From Neurospora tetrasperma FGSC 2508 (lineage: Eukaryota > Ascomycota > Sordariomycetes > Sordariales > Sordariaceae), in contig NW_009799101.1 of assembly GCF_000213175.1 (NCBI RefSeq), positions 2,701,093 to 2,765,092 of the forward strand: DNA of 64,000 nt, written 5' to 3'. The translations under genes and the position numbers were made by a program. The first letter of the stretch is position 1. Every line of letters begins with the position of its first letter. The notes beneath the pieces were generated by a model. The model did not search any database, had not been told where the DNA came from, and worked only from the letters and a program-made list of their open reading frames with translations. Below, one piece after another: positions 46,801 through 58,993 of the stretch.

Positions 46801-49517
46801 GCGTTTGTGTCGACGTTGGAACGAGCATTCGTCTCCTTTACGACCTTGCGCTGAACTGCACCGAGCATTGCTATTTCAATCAGGTTCGAGAAAAACTTGA
46901 CGGCGGAAGAAAGGAAGTCGAAGCGCTCAGACAACATGTCAAGGTTTCCGGTAATCCTGGACAGCCGTCCAGCTCTTGTCTCGCCATTGATGAGGGCAGT
47001 TCTAGACATGTAAGCCCAAACCCTGCCTGGGCACACAGGCAGTGCGGCATCAAGGAACTGTAAGCAGGCTGCCAAAACCGCCGTTCTGGGGCCATCAACG
47101 TTGACAAGATCGTCTTGGATGATGGTGTCCATAAGGTCACAGACAACCGTCAGGATGTCTTTGGTGTGTGGTAGCGCTCTGCTCGCCTCTTTCAAGACTG
47201 CCATGCCAGCCTCGGAGCCAGCCCTCGAAACGGTCACGGCAGTCCTGAGAGTCTCGACTCGGACAACGGTTGCCAAAAGTAGTACCGATTCCGCCACCTC
47301 ATCAGCACTAAGTCCCGGGAGTGCACTGCTGTATGCGTCAGCCTTCAAAGACACCTCAAGACGCTTGCCCAGGAGGGCCAGGGCCGAGTGCTCGTATTCC
47401 AGTATGGCGATCCTCTCGCTATCCGAGACGAAACGTCCAACAGTGCCGGCAGGAATGGTAAACTTTTCCTCCTTTTCGGGGCGCCTCCTGGTAACCTTGG
47501 AGGTATCGAAGAGGTCAAGGTCGCCAATCAACTGGAAAGAGTTGATGTTCTCGTCCTCGAAGATAAGTTCGTAATTAACCCAGTCAGGACTCCATTCCAA
47601 GGTCAAGGTGGGAGATTTGAGGAGCAGACCGATCACCCACTCGGAGTTTTCGCTGTCTGCGAGGAGGCCCGTCAACAGAGCCCGAGTGAATGAGACGAAG
47701 GGCAGGAATTCGTAAGGGTAACGGCTGCGAGCCTGCAAGAGATAGTTCTCCTTGAGCTCGTCATCCCGAAGCATGACAGAATCAACTTCCTGGTTTGGGG
47801 ACAGTGCATTTTTGGGAGAAATATCCCAGTACTGCCTCCCTCCGGACAGTACGGTAAGGAGACAGGAAACGGTATCATTTTGGTACCCCACGATAGGGAA
47901 GCTCTTCTTGAGGACTTCGAGGAAAACGGCCCGCGCGCGCGCTCCTAACAGGGAAGAGAAGGCGGCGAGCTGACTGTGGCCCAGGCAGGCTGCCATTTCT
48001 GACATGACTTCGTATACCTGGCCACGAGCGGTGGCCGCAAAGGCGAGCGCCTCAACCAACTGGTTATCCCGCTCAAGGGCCTGCGAGGTCAGGAACAGAT
48101 CATATGGCGACCTTTCGATAGACACGATGCTTCCCGCCGAGTTCCTACGCTCGCTGGGGTTCGGCTGAATCTCCAATTCGAAACTGGCTTGAGCGCGAGC
48201 ATTTTGAGCAACATCCCGTCGTTCGACGCGTTCCTGGTAGCCAATAAACATCTCCTGCAGAATCAAGGACCATGCCAAGATGACAGGGCTCGCAGTTGGC
48301 GAACCGGCATTTGCGGCATTGGTCACAGCGGTATGAATTATTGTTAGAAGCTCGGATGATGCTAGATAGGGCTCTTCGAAGTCCAGCAAGTCGATGTCTT
48401 GGCTCAAGTACAGGAGTGATCGGTTGAGGTTGATGAGTCTGAGCGAGATCACGCATACCAAGCTCTTTAAGGGCATGACGAGCTCGGAAACAAGGTCATA
48501 GCCGCTGCTGATGCCATCTAGGAACTCGTAGGTGTTCATAATCTGGTACCACTGAGTTATTATCTCCGGGGTAGTAAACACGGGGCCCGAGAGGTCGAGA
48601 ATCTGGAAAGAGACCGTCATGGCATGGATAGCCTCGGTGAGAGCCGTCCTGGTCCAGTCAATGTTGATCTGCTCGGTAAGAAGACGTTCTTCAACGTTTG
48701 CCGGGCCGGTCTGCGCGCTCTTGATGGCATCTTCGAGGAGGGTGAAGTAACGTGGTATAAGGGCCTCGAACAAGCTGATGTTGATTTCGGAGTGGTCGTC
48801 GAACTCGTCATATCCGAATGCCTCCTTCACAATCTCCCGTCGCAAGTTATGCGTCTCCTGGTTCAGGATGGCAGCACTCGAGTGCAGCATGAAGGTTACG
48901 AGTGACTCGGCGGAGCTCACGAAGGACCGGCGTTCGGAGAGGTAGTGGGCCAGAATTCGCTGGCGGCGGCTGGCATCCTTCTCAAACTCGGCCCATGTGG
49001 TTTCGGCGTCGGCAACGGCGGAGAGGTTGAGGAGGGCGAGGATGTTAGAAGTTTGCGCATCACTGACTCCAGCAGCTTCCTGAATATTGTCGATATCCTG
49101 GGTAGAGAGAGGGCCGACGAGGTGGGCTTGTGGGCGCGACTGGAACTCGACTACGACGATGCGCAGGGCGGCAACTTCGCTGATGTTGACATTGGTGCTG
49201 AGCCATATGGCGTCGTCCTTGATGGTCTTGATATTGAATCGCTCGTTGGGGGTCTGGGTCACGTTGATGGCGGCGGTCTTGGTCTCGAAGTCGGCTTTCG
49301 TCTTGGAGGTCGGAGGTTCGAAGGTCTTGGAGGGGTTCTTGAGCAGGTGCTGGACGTAGGCATCTTTTAGAAAGGAAGAGACGGCATTGCTGGTGATGCG
49401 ATCGCTCTGTTGGTCGGCAAGGGCAGAAGCGACAAGTTTCCAGGACAGTATTATGTTCTTGCCCGTCAAACACTCCTCCAGCGGAGGGAAATATGTCTTA
49501 TCGGTCAAGGAAGCCAT
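43886..49517 (-). CDS. nup192: Inner-ring nucleoporin Nup192 (Nup205 homologue)
   Basis: Exons 45387-49517 and 43886-45331 join in phase 0 over a 55-base intron (GTAAGT, CTAAC, CAAG); 1858 residues, in the range of fungal Nup192. It is helical throughout with no enzymatic motif, as expected for this question-mark-shaped alpha-solenoid. Recognisable family stretches include LTDKTYFPPLEECL-type N-terminus, ISLFEALIPRYFTLLEDAI and FLPFVSFTRALLTGLL. Nup192 binds Nic96 and Nup53 and forms the inner ring of the nuclear pore. It is tail to tail with tim9 and head to head with trp-1 over 1.3 kb. Confidence 0.93.
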
Positions 49518-50847
49518 TGGTGATGAGGGTCTCCATCAGCGGCCGGGACCAAATTTGGGAGAATGGGTATTGGTGGGAAAAGGTTCCCTCGAGAAGCGGT
49601 GCTGTCGTCGGGGTCGTCGCCGTCGTCGCTATCGTCGTTGTGTGGTCGTCGGGTATTTCTGGTCGACGTTCGATGAAGATGGACAGGACGATGATGTATA
49701 GAGAAACGAACTGTCGACCGGATGGGAAAGCTACTGTAGAGCTTTGATTCAGACCCGACTCTCTGTCATATGCCGGCTGCTACTATGTGGTGGGAGAGGA
49801 TGTTGACAGGAGTGTTTGTAATGTCAATATTTTGGGCGGATTCGAGATTCCGTTGGTTGGTAGGTTCCTTTGCTTGGCTGCTCTGCTGTAGTATTTGCTT
49901 GACGCGCTTTCCTTCCCTGACTGTGACGCGGCTGGTGTGCAGGGCACCTGTGAGCAGCAGCAGCAGCGCGGGAGCTTTAACGCTTTTCCCGCCAAAGTGG
50001 AAGAATCGCGGGACCAAAGAATTCCCACTGTGTTTTTTTGCGACAGAGCACTCCACTGCAGTCCCGTCAGTGAGTGTAGGTACCAAGAATGGATTTCCAC
50101 TTTTGGTGGGGCCTCTCTCTCTCCGATAAGAGATAAGGGATTTCAATGTTTCAAAACGGAACATTCAGAACAACACCGGTTTGAACGGGATGACGGCCGA
50201 CGCTTGGGCCCTCTTTTTTTTTTTCTTTCTGCAGTGTTCTTAATACAAGCTCGCAAAACAAACGGGAGCTGGAGGCAAGGGAACTGCGTGTGAAGCTCAC
50301 AAAGCTCGTAGACGAACATCCGCTTTCTTATTCATGTCGGTTTTGGGAAGCCATTGAGCCATTGAGAGCCACTTGCATCCCGGCGTTGAGAGGTGATTTG
50401 TAAACGCTTCAAGTTGTTTTAGCGCCACTCCCTGGTCGCATCTCTCATTGATGGAATTTACATACATTGTATAATACACAGCTCAAAGTAACTCACGCCT
50501 AAACATTGAACAAAGTGCAAGTGACTCACTCACAAAAGACACCTTGCGCAAGCACTTGTGAAACGCTTCAATCTCAGATAAACAGGTACGTATTATAGAC
50601 TCTCGTCATTTTGACTTCTTCACAACAAATAGAGTCTTTGTATTCATGGAGGAGTGATACTTACATTACCTATCAACAACTAGTTCTAGGCAGTGCTACT
50701 TCCGTTACTGCATCCGAGGTCGGGCGTCTTGGGGTTCATTCGTGTTTCGTTTGGTAATTACACTCAAGCATTTACACCACAGCTGCACCTCAGACTCCTT
50801 CAGGAACACCCTCAATACTGTACGGCACTCCCACAAATCCAATCACA
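49518..50847. promoter_or_regulatory. Divergent promoter region, nup192 / trp-1
   Basis: No supported gene. Contains a perfect TGACTCA at 50522-50528 and, closer to trp-1, an ATG at 50646 opening a three-codon frame (MEE-stop) that could be an upstream ORF if the transcript begins before it. Confidence 0.5.
50522..50528 (+). promoter_or_regulatory. CPC1/Gcn4-type site upstream of trp-1
   Basis: Perfect TGACTCA, 320 bases before the ATG, in the context GTGACTCACTCAC. Tryptophan genes of this group are known targets of CPC1-mediated amino acid control; binding here is inferred from the motif. Confidence 0.65.
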
Positions 50848-53136
50848 ATGTCGTCCTCCTCAGTCGTCGACCACTCTCCCCACGATTCCGCTCCTTCGCC
50901 CTTGGTGCCAACCGCCTCCAACCTCATCCTCATCGACAACTATGATTCCTTTACCTGGAACGTCTACCAGTACCTCGTCCTCGAGGGCGCCAAGGTGACC
51001 GTCTTCCGCAACGACCAGATCACCATCGACGAGCTCATCGCAAAGAATCCCACCCAGCTTGTCATCAGCCCTGGGCCCGGCCATCCCGGCACCGACTCCG
51101 GTATCTCGCGCGATGCCATCAGGCACTTCGCCGGTAAGATCCCCATCTTTGGCGTGTGCATGGGCCAGCAGTGCATCTTTGACGTCTACGGCGGCGACGT
51201 GAGCTTTGCCGGTGAGATTCTGCACGGAAAGACCTCTCCTCTTTGCCACGACGGCAAGGGCGCATATGCCGGTCTATCTCAGGATCTGCCAGTGACGAGA
51301 TATCACTCTCTTGCCGGTACTCATGTCACCCTTCCCGAGTGCTTGGAGGTTACCTCTTGGATTGCGAAGGAGGATGGTTCCAAGGGTGTCATCATGGGTG
51401 TCCGCCACAAGGAGTACACCATTGAGGGTGTTCAGTTCCACCCGGAGAGTATTCTGTCTGCCGAGGGTCGTGGCATGTTCCGGAACTTCCTTCACATGCA
51501 GGGAGGCACTTGGGCGGAGAACGAGAGACTGCAAAAGGCCGCCCAGGCACAAGCCGCCAACACAAAGTCCGACGCTTCCACGCCCAAGAAGAGCAACATC
51601 CTCCAAAAGATTTACGCCCACCGCAAGGCTGCTGTGGATGCTCAGAAGCAGATTCCTTCCCTAAGACCTTCTGACCTCCAAGCCGCTTATAACCTGAGCA
51701 TCGCCCCTCCTCAAATCTCTCTTGTCGACCGTCTTCGCAATTCCCCCTTCGATGTCGCTCTTTGCGCCGAGATCAAGAGGGCATCTCCCTCCAAGGGTGT
51801 CTTTGCGCTTGATATCGACGCTCCGTCCCAAGCTCGCAAGTATGCGCTTGCCGGCGCGAGTGTCATCTCGGTCCTGACCGAGCCAGAGTGGTTCAAGGGC
51901 AGCATCGATGACCTCCGTGCTGTCCGCCAGGTCCTCAACGGCATGCCCAACCGGCCCGCCGTCCTCCGCAAGGAATTCATCTTTGACGAGTACCAGATCC
52001 TCGAAGCCAGACTTGCCGGTGCTGACACTGTTCTCCTCATTGTCAAGATGCTTGAGTATGAGCTCCTCGAGCGCCTATACAAGTACTCCCTGTCTCTCGG
52101 CATGGAGCCCCTAGTCGAGGTCCAGAACACCGAAGAGATGGCCACGGCCATCAAGCTCGGCGCCAAGGTTATCGGCGTCAACAACCGCAATCTCGAGAGC
52201 TTCGAAGTCGACCTTGGCACTACCGGCCGTCTCCGTAGCATGGTCCCCAGCGACACCTTCCTCTGCGCTCTCAGCGGCATCAACACTCACCAAGATGTTC
52301 TTGACTGCAAGCGCGATGGTGTCAACGGTATTCTTGTCGGCGAGGCCATCATGCGTGCCCCTGATGCCACTCAGTTCATCCGTGAGCTCTGCGCCGGCCT
52401 GACCGGCCCCGTGCCCAAGTCCGCCGCCGAGCCGCTGCTTGTCAAGATCTGCGGTACTCGTTCTGCTGAGGCCGCCGCGGAAGCGATCAAGGCCGGTGCT
52501 GACCTCGTGGGCATGATTCTCGTGCCGGGCACCAAGCGCTGTGTCGACCATGAGACCGCCCTTTCCATCTCCCAGGCTGTGCACATGAGCAAGAAGACCG
52601 GATCCACCGAGGTCTCCTCGCAAGTCTCCAAGTCCGCAAGGGACTTTTTCAACATCAACGCCGAGATCATCCGCAAGCGGGGACCTCTGCTGGTAGGTGT
52701 CTTCATGAACCAGCCCCTTGAGGAGGTACTCGAGAAGCAGCATGTCTACGATCTCGATAGCGTCCAGCTCCACGGTGACGAGCCGCTCGAGTGGGCCAAC
52801 CTTATTCCAGTCCCCGTTGTCCGCAAGTTCAAGCCCGGCCAGGTCGGTCTTGCGACCCGTGGGTACCATGCCGTGCCCCTGCTGGATTCGGGCGCTGGAT
52901 CCGGCACGTTGTTGGACTTGGAGTCTGTCAAGAAGGAGTTGGAGAAGGATGAGCAGGTTACTGTCTTGCTTGCGGGCGGACTGGAGCCTAGCAATGTTGT
53001 CGAGACGGTGAAATCTCTGGGGCCTCTGAGTGAGAGGGTGATTGGTGTTGATGTTAGCAGTGGTGTTGAGGAGGGAGGCCAACAGAGCTTGGAGAAGATT
53101 AGGGAGTTTGTTAAGGCTGCCAAGTCTGTCAGGTAA
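50848..53136 (+). CDS. trp-1: Trifunctional tryptophan enzyme (GATase / IGPS / PRAI)
   Basis: Single exon, 762 residues, three fused domains. Residues ~25-230: class I glutamine amidotransferase subunit of anthranilate synthase, with [23 protein letters not shown], nucleophile C104 in FGVCMGQQ, and H198/E200 in FHPE. Residues ~250-520: indole-3-glycerol-phosphate synthase, with [10 protein letters not shown] (K310), [12 protein letters not shown] and [10 protein letters not shown]. Residues ~530-762: phosphoribosylanthranilate isomerase, with KICGTR (C535) and [12 protein letters not shown] near the end. It supplies glutamine-derived ammonia to the partner anthranilate synthase subunit and carries out the two later steps of indole synthesis. 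The A/T-free, C-ending codon use marks a well-expressed gene. All key residues appear intact. Confidence 0.98.
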   Translation: MSSSSVVDHSPHDSAPSPLVPTASNLILIDNYDSFTWNVYQYLVLEGAKVTVFRNDQITIDELIAKNPTQLVISPGPGHPGTDSGISRDAIRHFAGKIPIFGVCMGQQCIFDVYGGDVSFAGEILHGKTSPLCHDGKGAYAGLSQDLPVTRYHSLAGTHVTLPECLEVTSWIAKEDGSKGVIMGVRHKEYTIEGVQFHPESILSAEGRGMFRNFLHMQGGTWAENERLQKAAQAQAANTKSDASTPKKSNILQKIYAHRKAAVDAQKQIPSLRPSDLQAAYNLSIAPPQISLVDRLRNSPFDVALCAEIKRASPSKGVFALDIDAPSQARKYALAGASVISVLTEPEWFKGSIDDLRAVRQVLNGMPNRPAVLRKEFIFDEYQILEARLAGADTVLLIVKMLEYELLERLYKYSLSLGMEPLVEVQNTEEMATAIKLGAKVIGVNNRNLESFEVDLGTTGRLRSMVPSDTFLCALSGINTHQDVLDCKRDGVNGILVGEAIMRAPDATQFIRELCAGLTGPVPKSAAEPLLVKICGTRSAEAAAEAIKAGADLVGMILVPGTKRCVDHETALSISQAVHMSKKTGSTEVSSQVSKSARDFFNINAEIIRKRGPLLVGVFMNQPLEEVLEKQHVYDLDSVQLHGDEPLEWANLIPVPVVRKFKPGQVGLATRGYHAVPLLDSGAGSGTLLDLESVKKELEKDEQVTVLLAGGLEPSNVVETVKSLGPLSERVIGVDVSSGVEEGGQQSLEKIREFVKAAKSVR

Positions 53137-53590
53137 AAAGCTTACGGTGCGGTTAAGGCCCAAAAATTAAGTCTGTTTCGGTCGGTACCTCTAGACGGAT
53201 CCCTAACAGGTGAAACTGTGATTATATTCGCGGTTCTGACGGCTCAGAATTCGAATGTGACAGAACAGAACTGATATGGATTGCTGGAGAAGACTGGAGG
53301 GATACTGACTGACCCCTTATTCTTTGTCCCGATTCATACCGGGACATTCTCAGTGTTCAAATGACAGACACTATGGACTTCCACACCCTGACACCACCCG
53401 CACCACAATGCTTTTATCTGCTGATTTGTCGACAAAGCAGCAACGAGACAGCAACTCCTGGACTATTCATCTTGAAGATGGAAGAATCTCAACATATATA
53501 CCAACCCTTCCACGGAGCAAACTTTCAACTTTAAGAATCTTCTCACCAGTCATCAGCCGATGTTTCTTTACAAGCCGATATTGCCTAACC
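53137..53590. other. Spacer between trp-1 and the charged protein gene
   Basis: Tandem plus-strand genes; this holds the trp-1 3' UTR and the next promoter. The reading frame of the next gene stays open back to 53324, with another in-frame ATG at 53408. Confidence 0.4.
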
Positions 53591-56095
53591 ATGTCCCAGC
53601 CAGATAACACGACCCTCCCTTCCCGCCAAACCCACAACCCCCTTCCACATCCATCCGACAATAATCCACTCCGTCTCCCTCCTTACCCGTACCCCATAGA
53701 CCTAACAGTGTATACTCCCTCCGTCCCCTGCCTCCACTGCTCCCTCGTCTCCTCCTCTCCGCGGTGCTCCCTCCTCAACTTACTCAACCATGGCGAACAG
53801 CGTGACCAAAAACGACGCCCCAAAATGATCCCGCCTCGGTGGTACATGTACAGGAGAAAACTGGACATTCCTCTCCCAGTTCCAGGATTACAGGTGAGGT
53901 GTTCGAGGTGTGTGAGGGATGGGATTGAGTGGTGCGTGTTGAGGGAGATGGATGGAGCACGGAATGTAGCACCGATGGGGGGTAGGGTGTGGGTGCCGGT
54001 GGTGGGTTCGGGGAGGTTGAGGGAGGGGGAGGGGGAGGGGAAGGGGTCTTTAAATGATGGCGGGAAGAAAGACACTGGAGAGGTGAGTGTTACCAAGGAG
54101 TTGTCGGGTGTTGGTGGTAGAGGACATGGTGGTGGTGCAGGTGGTGGGAATGATGAAAAGAGACCTTTAGAATCACTGGTGAGCAGGGCACGGCGGATTG
54201 CGAGACTTAGGAAGATTCGGGAGGGTTCTGTGAACGACGAGGATGTGGATGGACCTTTTGCTTCGGGAAAGGTTGAACGGACTGATAAGTCTGGCAAATC
54301 GGCGAAATTATCCACGGAGAATCCAGCACTACAGCAAAAAAGCTCGACCTCGCTCGATCTGCCCGGTCATGATGCCAACAACAACACCAACAACAACCAG
54401 AACACCGACAATGAAAGCAATACCGACCCTAATGCATCCGATTCCGACGCCAAGTCAAACGTCTCATCCAAGACTTCCCTCTCCAAAAGATCCATCAAGT
54501 CCACCAACTCTACTACCTCCCCAATCCTCACACCCTCCTCCTCTCCCCCAGTCAAAAAACACCCGGAGTCACCTCCTGCACCACCACCCTCACCACCAGA
54601 ACGACTATCATCAAACTACGTCCTGAATAAAATGACATCATGGATCTGGAAGCCAAGGGGGCAGGAGGAGGTCGTCATGGGGAAACAAAAGTTGGAAAGA
54701 AAGAAGTGGGAATTGAACAGAGAAGAGTGGATAGATCACCCCCTTTTCGCGGCCGTAACAGCAATAAAGGTAACGAAGCGGGATCTTGCAGATTTGATTT
54801 ACCCCGAAACAACACGACAAGGTAAGGAAATGGAGGAGATGACGCAAAAGCGTGTGAAAACCAAACAAACGCCAGGACTGAAAAGGTTTTTCAACTCTGA
54901 AGTTCCCTTCATCGCGTATGTCAGGACCACAGGCCTAGAGGGAAGAGAAGACGAAGACTTGCTGCAGATTGTGAGAGACCAGATACGGGACGTCATGAGA
55001 AGTTACGAGCAGACGGATAAACGCAAGAAAGAAGCGATATCTGCGGCAGAGGGGTATTTACCACTTGAAAGCCGACTCGGAGGGTTCTTGACTCAGGAGG
55101 ATTTGCAAAGACAGTTTGCGTTGCCGAGTTGGCGGAAAAGGGAGTTGGAGTTCTTGAGTGAGGGTTTAGTGAAGATGCGGAGGAGAAAGGAGGAGAGAAG
55201 GATACAGGATGGAGAGATCAAGGAGTGGGTGATGGGGGGTAAGAGGGCGAGGGAGGAGGGGGTTCGTACCGCGGGAGGTAAAAAGGAGGATGGAGAACAA
55301 CAAGAGGAGAAGAAGAAGAAGGAAAACGAACCGAAAGATCAAGTACAACCCTCCCAGGAATCCGACACCTCCCACCCCGAGCCTTTTGAACTTCCCCCTT
55401 GCACACCCACCGAATATTTCTCCCACCGCCGCCACCGCCTGCACAACTTTTGGACCCAAGAAGCTCAACCGGCTGATTTCAATTACGCCAAAGCCATCAA
55501 GCGCACCACCTTCCGCAATTGGAGGGGTGTTAAAAAGAAAAGAAGAAGCTGCAGCAAGGTATACAGATCGAGATGGACAACCTCCTCCTGCTGGTCCTCC
55601 TCTTCCTCCTCGACCGAAGATGAGGAGGAGAACAAGGGGCGGAAGACTGCAGCTGAGTGGTTCGCTGGCTATCAACAACGTAAGCGGGAGCGAATGCTGC
55701 GAATGGGTACCTCTATGGATGGTAGTGGTCGTAGTGTTCGTACGGATACCGGTGAGTCACCAGTGTCAGGAGGGTCGACGAGGAGGAAGAAGAACCAGAC
55801 TCGTCAAGAATGGGCTGAGGATGATGGTAATAAAGACTGGGAGGGGGGAAAGGGAGAGGACTCGGACCATGAGAGACGGATACTGGCTGATGATTTGGAG
55901 TTGGTGGTTGATGCCAGTGAGGATGAGGATATCTTGAGGTTTTTGGGTGATCGTTGTGATGACGACGACGACGATGATGATGATGATGATGTGGGGGGTG
56001 AGGGAGGGTGGATTGGAAGTGAAGGGGTAGGTGGGGATGAGGATAGTTACCCGCTTGTAGATCATGTTCGGGAGTCAATGATGAATGAGTATTAA
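53591..56095 (+). CDS. Large charged protein of unknown function, CxxC motifs
   Basis: Single open frame; 834 residues from the ATG giving MSQPDNTT, or 895 from an in-frame ATG at 53408. I do not recognise a family. Near the N-terminus (~45-110) are two cysteine pairs, PCLHC and RCSRC, with WCVL just after, which could bind zinc. Then comes a G/E/K-rich part and an N/S/T/P-rich disordered stretch (~240-345). Residues ~350-545 (MTSWIWKPRGQ, HPLFAAVTAIKVTKRDL, FFNSEVPFIAYVRTTGL, YLPLESRLGGFLTQEDLQRQF) are the most protein-like and probably conserved. The end is strongly acidic, with ten D in a row from a GAC/GAT repeat. Codon use shifts along the gene. Real gene likely; function unknown. Confidence 0.7.
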   Translation: MSQPDNTTLPSRQTHNPLPHPSDNNPLRLPPYPYPIDLTVYTPSVPCLHCSLVSSSPRCSLLNLLNHGEQRDQKRRPKMIPPRWYMYRRKLDIPLPVPGLQVRCSRCVRDGIEWCVLREMDGARNVAPMGGRVWVPVVGSGRLREGEGEGKGSLNDGGKKDTGEVSVTKELSGVGGRGHGGGAGGGNDEKRPLESLVSRARRIARLRKIREGSVNDEDVDGPFASGKVERTDKSGKSAKLSTENPALQQKSSTSLDLPGHDANNNTNNNQNTDNESNTDPNASDSDAKSNVSSKTSLSKRSIKSTNSTTSPILTPSSSPPVKKHPESPPAPPPSPPERLSSNYVLNKMTSWIWKPRGQEEVVMGKQKLERKKWELNREEWIDHPLFAAVTAIKVTKRDLADLIYPETTRQGKEMEEMTQKRVKTKQTPGLKRFFNSEVPFIAYVRTTGLEGREDEDLLQIVRDQIRDVMRSYEQTDKRKKEAISAAEGYLPLESRLGGFLTQEDLQRQFALPSWRKRELEFLSEGLVKMRRRKEERRIQDGEIKEWVMGGKRAREEGVRTAGGKKEDGEQQEEKKKKENEPKDQVQPSQESDTSHPEPFELPPCTPTEYFSHRRHRLHNFWTQEAQPADFNYAKAIKRTTFRNWRGVKKKRRSCSKVYRSRWTTSSCWSSSSSSTEDEEENKGRKTAAEWFAGYQQRKRERMLRMGTSMDGSGRSVRTDTGESPVSGGSTRRKKNQTRQEWAEDDGNKDWEGGKGEDSDHERRILADDLELVVDASEDEDILRFLGDRCDDDDDDDDDDDVGGEGGWIGSEGVGGDEDSYPLVDHVRESMMNEY
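55957..55989. repeat. GAC/GAT triplet repeat encoding poly-Asp
   Basis: In-frame triplet run in the acidic tail of the preceding gene, encoding ten consecutive aspartates. Confidence 0.9.
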
Positions 56096-56653
56096 CTAGG
56101 CCGGCCGTCTCGTGTGTCACGTAGGTAAGGGTTTGATGCCGTCAACAGGTTACTTTCTTTTGTTTAACTTGCCTCACGTAAGAATACAAGAATACAGATT
56201 TCCAATGTCCATACCGAAACCGTAATCGTTACCGGGCAGTATGTCCATATCCTAGATAACTTCCCTACATCAACAAATCGGGAGAGCTCACACGAACATC
56301 ATACAGCACGAACAGGTTGAAAAACTAGTTACTATACTCCAAAGACACCAATTGAACGCTTTCCTTTGCTTGCCTTGGCTATGCTGTCCTTGTTCTCCTT
56401 CTTGATCTTCATCTGCTTCAAATTGCTTGCTTGCTTTTCATTTCATGCCCCATTTGAAGCTATATCGTCGTCATCCAATCATCCTGCATCCATCCCCTAC
56501 GTGTCCAACTACTACTTACCCCAACAACGTTGACTTTCATTATAACTCGGTAAGAGAGAGAAGTATGTTCAAGGACTGGTCTGACAGTATAACCCAGTGA
56601 GAGAGCGAGAGGGACGTATAAACTTTGGACCTGAACTCTCAAAACTCTGACTT
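56096..56653. other. Convergent intergenic spacer
   Basis: Between the charged-protein gene (plus) and coronin (minus). Nothing coding; expected 3' UTRs. Confidence 0.4.
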
Positions 56654-58993
56654 CTACGACCTAGCAGCCTCGAGCTCCAGCTCCAACTGTCTGATTCTCT
56701 CGCTCTGATCCTGCGGCCCGGGTCCGACCCTCTTCTTGAGGGTCTCGACTTCGGTGGCAAGATGGCTGATGATCTGACTCTGGGCCTGGATCTTGTCGCT
56801 CTGTGCACCAATAATCCTGCTCTGCTGCTCAAGAAGCTGCGTGATCTGGGAAAGAGAGGCCTCGACGTTTCCCGAGGAAGGGGAAGCGGCAGGAGCCGGC
56901 GCAGGGGCGGCTGCGGTGGTCCTGACTGGCGAGGCAAGCTTCTGGACTGGGGTCTGGTACGTCGTCGGGGAAGGTGTCTTGCCGGCGGAAGCGGGAGGAA
57001 GGGATGTTCGCACAGAAACCGGGGCGGCGGCTCTAGCAGCGGGGCGCGAAACCTCCTCGAAGGGAGAGGACTCGCCCTCACTTGGCTCGGCGTCCTCGTT
57101 ATCCTGGAACTTGTTTGCAATAGCGGACATGGAGGCCTTCTGGTCCGCCACGGTCGACGTGGGCACACGAGTAGCGGGTGGGGGCGTGGATTCCATCTTG
57201 GACACGGGGGGCTGGATAGGAGACGAGACAGCAGTGGGAGGCTTGTAATCGGCCGGAACTTCCCTGGGTGCGGTACCCTCGTAGATGCTCTCCATGTCGA
57301 TCTTGGCCGGGATGCCGTCCTTGCCGTCAAACCACTCCTGGGCGGACACGGCGGGCTTGAGGCCGGTCGCAGGGGGGTAGATGTCGGACTGGAAGGTCTC
57401 GGCACGACGGGGCACGGTGAAGGAGATGGGCTCGATGTACTGATCGTTGACGGTCTTGTATGCCCTCATGATTTCGTTCTCGTGGACGTTGACACCACGG
57501 CGAGGCACAAAAGCAATACCTCTCTGGGGGTCACCAGACTTGTACTCGGCCAGGAACTCCAACTTGTCGTTCTCGTACTCGAAATAACGAATGTTGCCAT
57601 CACTGCGGACGTTAGCATGCTACCTATCGTTCCTATCTCGGGTTGCGACAAACTTACCCCTTGCCAGCAAGGTACAGGCAGTTAGAGCCGTCATCTGCGA
57701 AAAAAAAAAACCACAGTTAGCTTCGGCGCATACAAAAGCCATAATCCAGCAAGCGTGACTTACCCCAGAAAGGCATGCAGACACCAGAGATGGAGTCGAG
57801 CGAGGTGAAACCACCGATGGGGTCCTTCCTGCCAGGCTCCCACAGGGCAACCTGACGGTCACTCATCCTGGAGAAACCAGTGGTAGCGATACGGTTGTGT
57901 TCACCAAGCCATACAGCGCGACTGTTCTTGGCGCCCTCGTGGCCCTGGTATTCGTGGACTGCAGACTGCTGGCGCACATCCCACACGCGCAGCTTCTTGT
58001 CGCGAGAGGTGGTGACAAGCATGGTGCCGTTGGCGCTCCACGACAAAGACTGCACAATGTCGGGGTGCTTGATGGTGATGGGGGCTTGGCCGGTCTCGAC
58101 GTCCCAGAACTTGACCGTCAAGTCGCCGGAGGACGAGGCGAGAATGTTTTCGGCGGCGGGGTTGAAGAGGACATGGCCGACCTTTCTGTGTTTGTGTGAG
58201 CGCAAGCCTTACTGAATCTTATCTTCAGGGTGTAGATCGTACCTCGTGTGGCCAGAGAGCTTGCTGAGGGGTGAGACATCGGCTGGCTCTTCGGCGTCTG
58301 TATAGAGGGTGAAGTTCTCGGGAACCTGCCAGACAAACACCTTTCCATCGTCGGAGGCAGAGGCGATCAAGCGGTCGTTGAAGGGGTTCCTAAGAGGAGC
58401 CTAGGTCAGATTGTCTTGTCGGGTCGTTGTAGCGCATGCGCAAGAGCGTACCAGTCAGTGTCGAGGACGGCGGCGGTGTGGCCACGGAACAGCGGTATTT
58501 GGTCGGGAAGCTTGCCGCGCTCGTTGAGGGGGATGACGGCGAAGGCGCCACCACCGCTCGACTCCCAGTTGACGGCCAAGTACTCGGGGTTGGCCTAGGT
58601 GTAGACGAGACAAAGACAGGGTCAGTATATAACGACCATGGAAGCTACCGATAGGGCGCAAGTGGTGGAGAAGAGCGTAGTAGCATAAGGAGTGTATAAA
58701 CAGGTAGGTACCTACCTTTATGAGGTTGGTGTCCCAGGCATTGTGGCTGATGCGGAGGTTGTCATAGCAGAACTCCTTGCGCGTGGGCTTGCCGAAGACG
58801 TGTCCTAGCAGTCGCGGCTATCGTGTCAGTCCAGGTCTCTCTCTCCAAGCTCGTCGCGACTCCCATCGTGGATACGGCGCGCTACCTCGGGAGCTACAGT
58901 ATCCGTCCAGCTGGTGTGCTAAGGAGCCTTCGGGGGAGGAACACGGGGGATCGACATACGATACTTCGACGCTCTGACGAAACGGCCGGACAT
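56654..58993 (-). CDS. Coronin, actin-binding WD40 protein
   Basis: Seven exons: 58960-58993, 58716-58804, 58452-58594, 58243-58389, 57764-58185, 57658-57694 and 56654-57602; every junction keeps frame, 606 residues. It opens with the coronin signature MSGRFVRASKYRHVFGKP, then CYDNLRISHNAWDTNLIK. WD40 repeats fill ~residues 15-390 (VKFWDVETG, LRVWDVRQQ, VALWEPGRKDPIGG). The conserved extension PRRGVNVHENEIMRAYK follows, then a P/T/S-rich unique region and a C-terminal coiled coil (LEQQSRIIGAQSDKIQAQ, VETLKKRV). Coronin binds F-actin and Arp2/3 at endocytic patches and hyphal tips. Two exons are very short (34 and 37 bases). Confidence 0.96.

Noticed and set aside
52111-53163. A 350-codon frame antisense to trp-1
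   Set aside because: It mirrors the codon bias of trp-1 on the opposite strand and has no recognisable domain.
56762-57685. A 307-codon plus-strand frame across coronin
   Set aside because: Antisense shadow of the last coronin exon, G/R-rich by composition and crossing an intron.
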